Positions 7,891 to 16,843 of a DNA stretch of 64,000 nucleotides are shown piece after piece. Below the pieces are notes generated by a model. It was given only the letters and a program-made list of their open reading frames with translations, did no database searches and had not been told where the DNA came from. Source of the stretch: JBGCEZ01 sp045106735 (GTDB taxonomy: Bacteria; Planctomycetota; Phycisphaerae; Phycisphaerales; SM1A02); NCBI GenBank assembly GCA_045106735.1, contig JBGCEZ010000022.1, positions 124,001-188,000 on the forward strand. The letters are read 5' to 3'. The translations under genes were made by a program, and so were the position numbers. The stretch's first letter is position 1; every line of letters starts with the position of its first letter.

Positions 7891-9951
7891 ATGTACGCCA
7901 GTCGCACCTGGATCAACGACTACCTCGACGCCGACCTCTCGGCCGACGCCCAGGCCGATCTCCTCACACGAGCCGGCTTCCCGCTGGAAGAGCGGGAGGA
8001 CGTGGACTGCGACGGACGGCCCGATGTCCGGCAGGACTTCGAGATGACCAGCAACCGCGGCGACTGCACCTGCCACCTCGGCATGGCGCGGGAAATCGCG
8101 GCGATCGGCGGGCACGGTCTGGTACCGCCCGCCGCCAATCCACAGCCGGATCCGTCGGCCCCGGACGCCTCCACCCTCGCCAGTTTGGAGAATCGCGACC
8201 CCATCGGCTGTCCGCGGTACACCGCCCGCATCATTCGCGGCGTGAAGGTTGGCCCCAGTCCGCAGTGGCTGGCCGATCGCCTGCGGTGGCGCGGCGACAT
8301 TCCGCGGAACAATGTGGTCGACGCGACAAACTTCGTGCTCTTTGAGATGGGCCAGCCGACGCACGTCTTTGACTTGGCCAAGCTGGCCGGCCCGTCGATC
8401 ATCGTCCGCCGCGCGGCCGCCGGCGAAACGCTCCTGCCCTTGGGCGAGGGCGCGACGCCGATCACGCTCGATGCCGACGATCTGGTCATCGCCGACGCCG
8501 AACGTCCCGTCGCTCTGGCCGGAGTCAAGGGCGGCGCTCCCGCCTCCGTCACCGAGGACACCGTGGACCTGCTGATCGAAGCGGCGACCTTTGATCCGGT
8601 CGCGGTCCGCACCAGCTCGCGCCGGCATGTCATTTCCAGCGATTCGAGTTACCGCTTTGAGCGCGGCGTGCATCCGGCGGCCATCGACGCCGCCACCGAC
8701 CGACTGGTGGCCCTGATTCTCGAAATCGCCGGCGGCCAGCTCTCGCCCGGCACGCTCGACGCCGGCTCGCCAATTCCCGCTCCGCGCACCGTCAGCATGC
8801 GTCCGGCGCGCGCCCGCCGCTTGCTCGGCCTCGACATCGACGACCCAACGATGGCCGGCATGCTTGAACGCCTGGGCTTTGCTCCGGCGACTTCGGGCGA
8901 CACGCTCACGTGCACGGTGCCGGTCCACCGCCTCGACATCGAACGCGAAGTTGACTTGATCGAAGAGGTCGCGCGGATGCACGGCCTCGACTCGATTCCG
9001 GTCGCCGATCGTCTTCCGGTTCGCGTCAACGCGGTGCAGCCGGAAGAAGCGGCCCGGCGCGCGGTGGCCGATTGCTTGGTGGGCGCCGGATTCATCGAGA
9101 CGGTCACGCATTCGCTCGTTTCGGAGGCGGCCGCCGCTGCGTTCTTGCCCCCGGGCATGGGCGGCTTGCGGGTCAACGACGAGCGAGCCGGCGCCGAACC
9201 CATGCTGCGCCCGAGCGTGTTGCCGAGCCTCGCCCGCGTGGCCGCGCGCAACCGCGACCACGGCGGCCGCGACGTTCGGGTCTTTGAGCAGGCAGCAACC
9301 TTTGCCTTGACCACGCCCGATCCCGATGGTCCGCACATGGAGACCATCAACCTCGGACTGCTGCACGAAGCGTCGGACGACGAAAACCCGCTGCGCGAAA
9401 CCCGCGGCATCGTTGACCGGCTGGCCGGCCTGTTGCTTGGGCCCGACGCCGCCGTGCGCGTTGAGCCCTTGGCTGAGGCCGATGGCATCACCTGGCTCAG
9501 CCCCGGGGCTTCCGTGCTCCTCGGCGACGAACGTCTTGGCGTGATCGGAGCGCTGTCCCCCGCCGCCGCCGCCGCGACCGGCCTCGAAGGCACGTGGATG
9601 GCGGCCGAGCTCGGCTTGCCCAAGCTGTACGCCGGCTACCCGCCGGAACGCACGGCGGAATCGCTGCCGAGCTTCCCGGCCATCGAACGCGACCTGACCC
9701 TGCTCGTCCCGGACGCGGTCCGCTGGAACGATTTGGAAGCGGCGGTTCGGCGCCCGGCCGCCGACGATCTCGACGCGGTGGAATTCGTCGGCACGTACCG
9801 CGGCAAAGGCGTGCCCGACGGTTCGCGCAGCCTGACACTCCGGCTGCGGTTCCGCCGCGACGATCGGACGCTGACCCACGATGAGGTCGACCCGAGGGTC
9901 GAGGCGATTGTGCAGTCGCTCGCCGCCATCCAGGCCGAGGTGCGGGCATGA
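7891..9951 (+). CDS. pheT: Phenylalanyl-tRNA synthetase beta subunit
   Basis: Beta chain of the heterotetrameric enzyme that charges tRNA-Phe. The 686-residue product starts directly with the B1-type fold (TWINDYLDADL, then DFEMTSNRGDCTCHLGMAREIA), followed by the B3/B4 editing region (about residues 110-280), the B5 domain, a catalytic-like domain, and the ferredoxin-fold anticodon-binding domain at the end (PSFPAIERDLTLLVPD through the C-terminus). The OB-fold tRNA-binding domain (EMAP-like, about 120 residues) that usually splits the N-terminal region is absent. An in-frame open stretch upstream reaches 7072 but is the opposite strand of a lipoprotein gene, so the ATG at 7891 is the start. 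pheS is not next to it. Confidence 0.95.
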   Translation: MYASRTWINDYLDADLSADAQADLLTRAGFPLEEREDVDCDGRPDVRQDFEMTSNRGDCTCHLGMAREIAAIGGHGLVPPAANPQPDPSAPDASTLASLENRDPIGCPRYTARIIRGVKVGPSPQWLADRLRWRGDIPRNNVVDATNFVLFEMGQPTHVFDLAKLAGPSIIVRRAAAGETLLPLGEGATPITLDADDLVIADAERPVALAGVKGGAPASVTEDTVDLLIEAATFDPVAVRTSSRRHVISSDSSYRFERGVHPAAIDAATDRLVALILEIAGGQLSPGTLDAGSPIPAPRTVSMRPARARRLLGLDIDDPTMAGMLERLGFAPATSGDTLTCTVPVHRLDIEREVDLIEEVARMHGLDSIPVADRLPVRVNAVQPEEAARRAVADCLVGAGFIETVTHSLVSEAAAAAFLPPGMGGLRVNDERAGAEPMLRPSVLPSLARVAARNRDHGGRDVRVFEQAATFALTTPDPDGPHMETINLGLLHEASDDENPLRETRGIVDRLAGLLLGPDAAVRVEPLAEADGITWLSPGASVLLGDERLGVIGALSPAAAAATGLEGTWMAAELGLPKLYAGYPPERTAESLPSFPAIERDLTLLVPDAVRWNDLEAAVRRPAADDLDAVEFVGTYRGKGVPDGSRSLTLRLRFRRDDRTLTHDEVDPRVEAIVQSLAAIQAEVRA

Positions 9952-10580
9952 GCGCGGCCGCAACGCCCAGTCTTGATTTGACGAGTCCGCCGTTCGGCGA
10001 CCTCTTGGATTCCATCGCGGCCAAACAGCCGACGCCCGGTGGCGGCGCGGTAGCCGCCTTGGTCGGCGCGATCAGCGCCGCCCTCGGCTCCATGGTCGTG
10101 GCCTACTCTCGGGGGCGCAAGGCCCTGGCCCCCCACGCCAACCGGCTGGAATCCGCCGGCAACGCCCTGGACGCCCACCGGGCCCGGGCCATCGAGCTCG
10201 CGGCCGAAGACGCGCGGGCCTACGGGGCCCTCAACGAGCTGTGGAAGCGGCCGGCCGATGATCCGGTCCGCGTTCGGGACATGCCCGCGGCAGTGCAAGC
10301 GGCGATTGACGCCCCGATGGCCGCGGCCCAGCTCGGCCTGGAGACCCTGTCCGTGCTCGAGCGGCTCGTCGGACACAGCAACCGGCATCTCGGCAGCGAT
10401 TTGGCCATTGCCGCGATCCTCGCCGAGGCCGCGGTTCGGTCGGCCCTTTGGAACGTCCGAATCAACCTGCCGATGCTGGACGACGCGGCGGCTCAGTCGG
10501 CCTGCGAAGCCACGATCGAATCGTCTCTCAAGCGAGCGGCCGCAGCGTGCCGAAGCATCGAGGACGGCGTCCGCGGCTGA
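9948..10580 (+). CDS. Cyclodeaminase/cyclohydrolase family protein (FchA-like)
   Basis: A 210-residue all-helical protein with the hallmark PTPGGGAVAALVGAISAAL at about residues 27-45, as in formiminotetrahydrofolate cyclodeaminase and methenyltetrahydrofolate cyclohydrolase FchA. It probably interconverts one-carbon tetrahydrofolate derivatives in the cytoplasm, but the exact substrate cannot be read from sequence. The conserved helices with DARAY and DAPMAAA, and the NVRINLPMLDD loop, are present. Its ATG overlaps the pheT stop as ATGA, so the two genes are translationally coupled. That pairing is not functionally obvious. Confidence 0.85.
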   Translation: MSAAATPSLDLTSPPFGDLLDSIAAKQPTPGGGAVAALVGAISAALGSMVVAYSRGRKALAPHANRLESAGNALDAHRARAIELAAEDARAYGALNELWKRPADDPVRVRDMPAAVQAAIDAPMAAAQLGLETLSVLERLVGHSNRHLGSDLAIAAILAEAAVRSALWNVRINLPMLDDAAAQSACEATIESSLKRAAAACRSIEDGVRG

Positions 10581-10624
10581 GCCACTCTGGCCCCGCCCCG
10601 CGGTAGCCGGAAGCGAGCGCCCCG

Positions 10625-10867
10625 ATGGATCCCCAGGACCGACTCAATCTGCGTGGCCAGCCCGTCGGCGCAGATGATGCGCCAGACGCCGCCGGGCGGC
10701 GTCGGCCATTTCTCAGCATTTGGTTTCGCTGCTGCCACACCTACGGCCGGCTGCATCGCAATCGCGACGAGACGGCGTATGAAGGCCGATGTCCGAGGTG
10801 CGGGGCGCAGGTCCAGGCCCTGATCGGGCCCGGCGGGACGAGCAAGCGATTGTTTGAAGCGGGCTGA
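10625..10867 (+). CDS. Small Cys-rich zinc-ribbon-like protein
   Basis: An 80-residue product. Residues 29-65 contain WFRCCHTYGRLHRNRDETAYEGRCPRC, giving a CCH...CPRC arrangement able to bind one zinc. It ends with a conserved-looking ALIGPGGTSKRLFEAG. The first 28 residues are probably disordered. It lies 44 bases after the cyclodeaminase gene and likely belongs to the same transcript. I do not know a function; the compact, ordered core argues for a real gene despite its size. Confidence 0.65.
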   Translation: MDPQDRLNLRGQPVGADDAPDAAGRRRPFLSIWFRCCHTYGRLHRNRDETAYEGRCPRCGAQVQALIGPGGTSKRLFEAG

Positions 10868-11022
10868 GCCGGTGCCGCGTCCGCGCGTCGCGCGTCTCGC
10901 CACGGAGCGGAGTCCGTCGCCGCCGCGAAACGAGTCGGACCATCGGACCTCTTTCGGCACTGTCCGGTTCGCCGCATTGATCGATCCACCTCGCGGGCCA
11001 CGTCGCATCGCGACGCCCCGAC

Positions 11023-12090
11023 TCAGATCAATCGTCGAGGCGACGCATCGTCGGCTGGAGGGCCGTCGGTTCCCGTCGGACGCAGTCCAGCGTCGGGGGA
11101 CGAAGCCTGATCCGAGGACGAACCGGCTGCGGCCGTGGTCGCGGCCGCGGCGGTGGTCGTCCCATCGACCCGGGCCAGCGGCGGTGGCGCCATGACGCCT
11201 GGCGGCACCGGTCCACCGTCGGCACCCATTCCGATCTCGTCCATCGCTCGCGCCGCCCGGCTGCCAAAGTTCGAGCCCGGCCGGATGTTGGCCGCCTCGC
11301 GCTCGAGTTCCGGGTCGAGCTCGAAGTTCTCTTTGCGGATGAGTCCCGCGCGAACGCCAGCACTGAACTTCTGCCACGTCACGCCCACGGTCCCAAAGGC
11401 GGCGATCGGCAGCACCATGTACTGCACGAAGAACGCTGCCCCAACGGCGGTTGCTCCATCAAGTGTCCCGGCGAGCGTCGAGTAGCCCCAGAGCGCCCCG
11501 CCCTCCCACGGCATGCCGAATCGAGCGGCAATCGGAAACACGAGAAACAGGCTGAGCACGGCCCAGACGAACGACGTGACGGTCTTCTCCACGCCGTCCG
11601 TCGCCGATCCGGCCGCGAGCAAAACGCCAAGCACCAGCAGCGGCATCAGTGCGGCCATGGCCAATCGGCCGAATGCCGCCGCGATGTCGGCCGCCGACAT
11701 GAAGACGTGGTCGAGCGTCGAGCGCACGAAGTTCACATCCGCCGGCTCCGGGGCATTCATTCCGATGCGCTCGCCGAGTGGGTCGAAATCCGCTTCGTTG
11801 ACCCGACTCTCATCAAGCATCAGGACTGATTCGGGTGCTTCGGATGCGGTCCCCACCCCGGCCGCAAGCCGCTCGTACCGCATCCCGCCATAGGCCGCCG
11901 CCGTGAAGACGACGCCCTGCACGATTAAGGCGAGCATCAGCAGTGTGCAGCACAACCCCACCATGGCCCGAAGCTGGCCGAGGGCGATACTGACGCTCGA
12001 GCGGTGGGTGCGGGGCGCCCCCCACTCGGTACCGGTCAGTGAAGTGGGCGCGGTTTCGCCAAGCGGATTGGACGGGTGGCCAGTGGACAT
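11023..12090 (-). CDS. Multi-pass membrane protein of unknown function
   Basis: 355 residues. A 35-residue polar N-terminus leads into a first hydrophobic segment (MVGLCCTLLMLALIVQGVVFTAAAYG). A roughly 80-residue extracytoplasmic region follows, then a cluster of three more segments (AALMPLLVLGVLLAAG, FVWAVLSLFLVFPIAARFG, and FFVQYMVLPIAAFGTVGV). The C-terminal 100 residues are Ala/Gly/Ser/Thr-rich and probably disordered. No catalytic motif is visible. It is transcribed convergently with the small zinc protein gene and divergently from mqnC. Confidence 0.65.
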   Translation of the reverse strand: MSTGHPSNPLGETAPTSLTGTEWGAPRTHRSSVSIALGQLRAMVGLCCTLLMLALIVQGVVFTAAAYGGMRYERLAAGVGTASEAPESVLMLDESRVNEADFDPLGERIGMNAPEPADVNFVRSTLDHVFMSAADIAAAFGRLAMAALMPLLVLGVLLAAGSATDGVEKTVTSFVWAVLSLFLVFPIAARFGMPWEGGALWGYSTLAGTLDGATAVGAAFFVQYMVLPIAAFGTVGVTWQKFSAGVRAGLIRKENFELDPELEREAANIRPGSNFGSRAARAMDEIGMGADGGPVPPGVMAPPPLARVDGTTTAAAATTAAAGSSSDQASSPDAGLRPTGTDGPPADDASPRRLI

Positions 12091-12363
12091 GCGGGTCGTA
12101 TCGGCCCATCGGACCCCCGCCTCGCGGCCGACTTGGTGGATTCTCGGCCGTTCCCGCCGCGGCCCTGTGCTGACGCGGCTGGCGGGAGGACTGGCGGCGA
12201 GATTGGCGGGACGGCCGCCCGCGGCCTGCCGGCCTCAGGATCCCAGACCCAAGGCGAGCCGCCACGGTCTGGCGGTTCTATAGTTGAGGACGCGCTCGAT
12301 CCGCGCCATCGCCGCCCCTTCGGCGGTCCGGCCGATTGACCGCCAAAGCTCCCAGGAGGCCCC

Positions 12364-13848
12364 ATGGCCGCACCCCTCGATGCCGCTGCCACCGCCCACC
12401 CCGCCGCCGGTTCCCCGCCGCCGATGCGCCCGAACATCGATGCCTTCGATCCTGGGTTTCTTCAGGACGTGGTGACCGGGAGCGTGCGACTGAGCGCCGA
12501 GCAAGCCCTGCGCCTGCAGCGCGAGATGCCGATCCAGACGCTCGGTCGTTGGGCCGACGCCCGGGCCCGCCATCTGCACGGCGACACCCTGCGCACGTAC
12601 GTCATCGACCGCAACATCAACTACACGAACGTGTGCAGCGCGAAGTGCACCTTCTGCGCGTTCCGCCGCGACGGCGATGAGGACGACGCCTACACGCTCG
12701 AATACGACGAGCTGCTGCAGAAGATCCAGGAACTCGTCGACATCGGCGGTACCCAGATCCTCATGCAGGGCGGCATGAACCCCGACCTGCCGCTCGACTG
12801 GTACCTGGATCTGCTCGGCCTGATCCGCGAGCGGTTCCCCACCGTCCACGTGCACGCGTTCAGTCCGCCCGAGTTCATCGAGTTCGTGAACTTCTTCGAT
12901 CCGCCGGGGGCGAACCTGGAAGAGAAGATTCGCTGGGTCATGACCCGGCTTCGCGACGCCGGCCTGGCCAGCGTGCCCGGCGGTGGTGGCGAGATCTTCG
13001 CTCCGGCCGTGCGCCGGAAGATCGGACTCGGCAAGTGCGACGCGGAAGCATGGCTCACGGTGATGCGCGTGGCCCACGAGCTCGGCATGAATACGTCGGC
13101 CACCATGATGTACGGCCACATCGAGGGCATTGCCGATCGCATCCACCACATGGACATGGTGCGCGACTGGCAGGACCGGGCCGTCAACGACTTCGCCGGT
13201 TCCGGCGGCGGACGCTACATGGCCTTCATCAGTTGGCCGTTCCAGCGCGAGAACACGCCGCTTGGCCGCCTCCGCGAATGGGGCACGGCCGAGGGCGATG
13301 ACTTCGGCGCCGCATTCCCCGGCGATGTCGTCGCCCGGCTTGACGGCAGCGGCACCAAGGACATGCATCCCGAGTTCGGTCGACGGCTGCGGATGGTCGG
13401 CTCGAGTGAGTACCTGCGCACCCAGGCGATCAGCCGGCTCTACCTCGACAACATCTGGTCGATCGGTTCGAGCTGGGTGACGATGGGGCCGCACGTCGGC
13501 CAGGTCGCCCTCGCGTACGGGGCCAACGACATGGGCTCGGTCATGATGGAAGAGAACGTCGTGTCCAGCGCCGGCACCACGTACTGCCTGGGCGAGCCGG
13601 TCTTGAACCGGCTGATCCGCGACGCCGGATTCATCCCGGCCCAGCGCGACAATGCCTACAACGTGCTCAAAGTGCACGACGGCGCCGACGCCCCCGACCA
13701 GCAGATCACCGACTGGTCCACCGTCCGGGCCAGCAAGCTCCACGCCCAGAACGCGATGGGCGAGGACGCGCCGCAGGACGCGGACGTGGCGCTGTCGATC
13801 AGTGCAAAAACGGAGATCGACCCGGCGTCGAGCGGCGGCGGTGGGTGA
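12364..13848 (+). CDS. mqnC: Cyclic dehypoxanthinyl futalosine synthase (radical SAM)
   Basis: Radical SAM enzyme that cyclises dehypoxanthinyl futalosine in the futalosine route to menaquinone. It has 494 residues, longer than the usual 370 because of a Pro/Ala N-terminus and a C-terminal tail of about 60 residues. The 4Fe-4S ligands are Cys91, Cys95 and Cys98 in NVCSAKCTFC, preceded by IDRNINYT. Family motifs GGTQILMQGGMNPDLPL, HAFSPPE, SVPGGGGEI, NTSATMMYGHIE and the long GPHVGQVALAYGANDMGS block followed by MEENVVSSAG point to MqnC rather than its MqnE paralogue. AGGAGG at 12354-12359, five bases before ATG, decides the start. No other menaquinone gene is close by. Confidence 0.93.
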   Translation: MAAPLDAAATAHPAAGSPPPMRPNIDAFDPGFLQDVVTGSVRLSAEQALRLQREMPIQTLGRWADARARHLHGDTLRTYVIDRNINYTNVCSAKCTFCAFRRDGDEDDAYTLEYDELLQKIQELVDIGGTQILMQGGMNPDLPLDWYLDLLGLIRERFPTVHVHAFSPPEFIEFVNFFDPPGANLEEKIRWVMTRLRDAGLASVPGGGGEIFAPAVRRKIGLGKCDAEAWLTVMRVAHELGMNTSATMMYGHIEGIADRIHHMDMVRDWQDRAVNDFAGSGGGRYMAFISWPFQRENTPLGRLREWGTAEGDDFGAAFPGDVVARLDGSGTKDMHPEFGRRLRMVGSSEYLRTQAISRLYLDNIWSIGSSWVTMGPHVGQVALAYGANDMGSVMMEENVVSSAGTTYCLGEPVLNRLIRDAGFIPAQRDNAYNVLKVHDGADAPDQQITDWSTVRASKLHAQNAMGEDAPQDADVALSISAKTEIDPASSGGGG

Positions 13849-13989
13849 GACGTGGAGCGCGATCGGTGACGCCAACCACACCGAATGCGAAGCAAGCCGC
13901 CGATTCCTCTGTTCCCCAATCGCCCGTCGCACGAACGAGAGAACGATGGCACGGTGCTCCATCACTCGGCACGTGCCTTGGTTCCTTGA

Positions 13990-15114
13990 TCACTCGTCGC
14001 CCGTCGTGTTCGCGCGGTTCGCGAGGTCACGCACGTCATCGCCCACGACAGCGTCGCCAAATGCGCCACCCGTCGCCGCCCGCCCCGCTTCCATCCGGTT
14101 GACCTGGTATCGCTCGGCGTTCGGCACCACCACGCCGCATTCCGGGCAGTGGTCCGACGACATCCGGAACAGCACGTAGCCACACGCACACTCCGGCTCG
14201 GCAATGCGCACGTGGATCAGCCCGCCGCACGCCCGGCACTGACTGGAACCGGGCGATGCCAGGCACGCCGCGGAGCAATGTGGACAGTTCATCTCGAGTG
14301 GACGGCGCCCGTCCACGGTGGTCGAACGCAGGAGCCGATTCCGTCGCCCGCGCTGCAACAAACCTGGAACGAGTCCGCACGCGAGCAAGCCAACGATCGA
14401 CCCGGTGTAGGCAAGTGTCAGGACGGAGATCACCACCATCTCGAGTTGCCCCTGACCTCCGATGTCGTCGAGCACCCACTCGGAGCCCAAGATGATGATG
14501 CCAACCACGATGAACCCGATCGCCAGCAAGATGCCCGCGCACCCGACCAACAGTCCCACTGCCAATCGCCGGTAGATCCGAACCGCGGCCGATGGCGTGG
14601 GTTCGGCCAACAGCAAGCCCGAAAAACTGCAGAGCAACGCGAGTCCGACCCCGAGCCCGGCCAAGGCCATGCCCTCTTCCCAGGCACCCGCTCCGATCAT
14701 CGACAGAAACCAAAATCCGCTCAGCGCAAAGCCGGAGACCGCACCGATCGTGACCACCGCCCACCCGAGCCGTTCCCGTCCGGATCCGATCAACTCATGC
14801 CCGGCGCTCGCCGATGCCGCGATGACGGACATCCCGATCGCGATCATGAACAGTTCGAGCGGCGGATCGCTATACGGCGTTAGAGCGTCGCTGGCGCTGA
14901 GCGTCGTCACCAACGTGACGGCCACGAGGGCGGAGATTCCGGCCAGCCAGCCGAGCCGCACACGAATCCACGGCGGAATTCCCGCGCTCGACAGCCGACC
15001 GCTCGACGCGCGCCCCCGGGCCCGCCCACCCGGCGGATCGGGCCCTGGCGGTGGCGACGGCGGTGGCCCTGGCGGTGGCGGTGGTGGCGGTGGCGTCGAC
15101 GGAGGCGTACTCAT
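13990..15114 (-). CDS. Membrane protein with C-terminal double zinc ribbon
   Basis: 374 residues. It begins with a Pro-rich segment of about 45 residues, then six or so hydrophobic segments (for example ISALVAVTLVTTLSA, WFLSMIGAGAW, GLLVGCAGILLAIGFIVVGIIIL, VVISVLTLAYTGSIVGLLACGLVPGLL). The C-terminal cytoplasmic part has CPHC...CRAC and CACG...CPECG, two zinc ribbons. The ATG at 15114 overlaps the stop of the preceding gene as ATGA, which sets the start over an upstream ATG at 15156. The gene belongs with the preceding one, which has the same helices-plus-ribbon plan. Role unknown. Confidence 0.7.
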   Translation of the reverse strand: MSTPPSTPPPPPPPPGPPPSPPPGPDPPGGRARGRASSGRLSSAGIPPWIRVRLGWLAGISALVAVTLVTTLSASDALTPYSDPPLELFMIAIGMSVIAASASAGHELIGSGRERLGWAVVTIGAVSGFALSGFWFLSMIGAGAWEEGMALAGLGVGLALLCSFSGLLLAEPTPSAAVRIYRRLAVGLLVGCAGILLAIGFIVVGIIILGSEWVLDDIGGQGQLEMVVISVLTLAYTGSIVGLLACGLVPGLLQRGRRNRLLRSTTVDGRRPLEMNCPHCSAACLASPGSSQCRACGGLIHVRIAEPECACGYVLFRMSSDHCPECGVVVPNAERYQVNRMEAGRAATGGAFGDAVVGDDVRDLANRANTTGDE

Positions 15115-15878
15115 CGCGTCCCGATCTCCACTTCGAAGCCGCATCGCACGCAGCACCGATCGGAGGTCTGCGACTGCGACTCACCGCATCGCAAGCAGGT
15201 AAACCCGCACACCGGCGGTGCCGGCCGCAGTCCACTGAATCTCCTGCGCCGGAGCAGATTGGAACAGTACGGCAACGCCAGCAGCACCAAGCCGATTGGG
15301 ACGGTGACGCTGGCGATCTTTTCGGCGTCCGCCGTGGCGCCGAGCGAGAACTCGATTGCCTGCAACTGCAGCACGACCACGCCGATCCCGAGCAGGAGCA
15401 CTGCGGCAAGCGCCGCAAGTCTGGACCACCGCGTCAGCTGCGGCGCGTAGACCGCGGCGAAGACCAGCCCGATCGACCCGGGCAAGAGGGTCATCGCCGC
15501 CACCGTGCGCATGATTGCAGGAGACCGGAGTGGCCAATTGCCCCCCAGGTTGAGGGAACGGGCCAGCAGGCCGATGGACATCACGAGCATGAGGACGGCC
15601 GTTCCTGGGACGACCCAGCGCACCCACGCCGATCGCCCGACGACTTCGGCCCGATGACTGCCCACGGCCAGCGGGACCATCAACGCCCCGGCCGCGGCGT
15701 AGATCCACTCGCGCTCAAACTCGAAGGCATCCGACACGCCGAGCAGGATGATCCCACCGAGGGCGGAAAAGAACGACACCACGGTCATGACACCACGTGC
15801 CCGCCGCGTCTTCACCGCCGCGGCGTCCGCATGTTGCTTTGATTTCGCCTCGGTCATGTCCGCCCCCGGCTCGTCCAT
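15111..15878 (-). CDS. Membrane protein with C-terminal zinc ribbon
   Basis: 255 residues with about six hydrophobic segments (VMTVVSFFSALGGIILLG, WIYAAAGALMVPLAVG, VVPGTAVLMLVMSIGLLA, LAALAAVLLLGIGVVVLQL and SVTVPIGLVLLALPY) and a C-terminal CLRCG...CCVRCG ribbon. A TTG at 15884 overlapping the ilvE stop is an alternative start; I chose the ATG two codons later. It sits between ilvE and a second gene of the same architecture, and the three may form one transcript. No enzyme motif is visible. Confidence 0.68.
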   Translation of the reverse strand: MDEPGADMTEAKSKQHADAAAVKTRRARGVMTVVSFFSALGGIILLGVSDAFEFEREWIYAAAGALMVPLAVGSHRAEVVGRSAWVRWVVPGTAVLMLVMSIGLLARSLNLGGNWPLRSPAIMRTVAAMTLLPGSIGLVFAAVYAPQLTRWSRLAALAAVLLLGIGVVVLQLQAIEFSLGATADAEKIASVTVPIGLVLLALPYCSNLLRRRRFSGLRPAPPVCGFTCLRCGESQSQTSDRCCVRCGFEVEIGTR

Positions 15879-15880
15879 AC

Positions 15881-16804
15881 TCAATCTTCCGGGGCGTCGT
15901 TCGCCACGGTCGAGCGGAATCGTTCGGTCAACCGGCGCGTGATCGGGCCCACCGCGCCGTCACCGATCACCCGGTCGCCCACGCTCGTGACGCCGATCAC
16001 CTCGGCCGCGGTGCCGGTGAGGAAGACCTCGTCGGCCGCGTACACGTCGTCGAGCTTCATCATGCCTTCACTGATCTCGATGCCTTCGGCCGGGCAGAGC
16101 TCGTCCATGACGAAACGTCGGGTGATGCCGTGAAGGATGCCGGCTCCGGTCGGCGGCGTGACGATCCGGCCGTCCTTGATGACGAAGATGTTGTCGCCGG
16201 TGCATTCGCTCACGAAGCCCTCGACGTTCAGCATGATCGCCTCGAGCACGCCGGCATCGATCGCTTCGATCTTGGCCAGGATGTTGTTGAGGTAGTTGAG
16301 GCTCTTGATCGCCGGGTCGAGGCACTCAATCGGAATCCGCGGCCGCTCGGCCACGATGACCTTCATGCCGTTGTCGTACAGCTCCTGCGGGTACAGCGTG
16401 ATCGAGTCGGCGATGACAATGGTGCCCGCCTTCGGGCAGAGAAACGGGTTCAGGCCGAGGGTGCCGACGCCGCGACTGAAGACGAGCCGGATGTAGGCGT
16501 CGGTCAGGCCATTGGCTTCGACCGTCTCGCGCACCGCCGCTTCGACCTCGTCGATCGAGTACGCCGGGGTGAGGCGGATCATCTCGGCCGAGGCGAACAT
16601 GCGCTCCAGGTGCGAACGGAGCTTGAAAATGCGGCCGCCGTACGCTCGGATCCCCTCGAAGCAGCCATCGCCGTACAGGAAGCCGTGGTCGTAGACCGAA
16701 ACGGTCGCCTGCGACTTGGGGACCAGGGTGCCATCGAGCCAAATCAGCGGTCGATCGGTGACGCGGCCGGACTCAAGTTCCGGACTGGATTGCGTGCTGG
16801 TCAT
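15881..16804 (-). CDS. ilvE: Branched-chain amino acid aminotransferase (class IV)
   Basis: PLP fold type IV transaminase of 307 residues, expected to transfer amino groups between glutamate and the keto acids of leucine, isoleucine and valine. Features are YDHGFLYGDGCFEGIRAYGG (residues 38-57), the PLP Lys167 in AIKSLNYLNNILAKIEA, NVEGFVSECTGDNIFVI, GILHGITRR, and the EVFLTGTAAEVIGV loop near the C-terminus. Related enzymes (D-amino acid transaminase, aminodeoxychorismate lyase) share much of this, but the EGIRAY and SLNYLNN patterns favour IlvE. It is the promoter-proximal gene of a likely three-gene run with two membrane zinc-ribbon genes. Confidence 0.9.
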   Translation of the reverse strand: MTSTQSSPELESGRVTDRPLIWLDGTLVPKSQATVSVYDHGFLYGDGCFEGIRAYGGRIFKLRSHLERMFASAEMIRLTPAYSIDEVEAAVRETVEANGLTDAYIRLVFSRGVGTLGLNPFLCPKAGTIVIADSITLYPQELYDNGMKVIVAERPRIPIECLDPAIKSLNYLNNILAKIEAIDAGVLEAIMLNVEGFVSECTGDNIFVIKDGRIVTPPTGAGILHGITRRFVMDELCPAEGIEISEGMMKLDDVYAADEVFLTGTAAEVIGVTSVGDRVIGDGAVGPITRRLTERFRSTVANDAPED

Positions 16805-16843
16805 CGGGGGTCCTTCCTCGTGGGGGTGCGTGGAGGGCCGATT

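Noticed and set aside
7159..9963. 934-codon open frame on minus
   Set aside because: It is the antisense of pheT, with His/Arg/Gly-rich content and no domains. The plus strand has every PheT motif.
12235..13965. 576-codon open frame on minus
   Set aside because: Antisense of mqnC.
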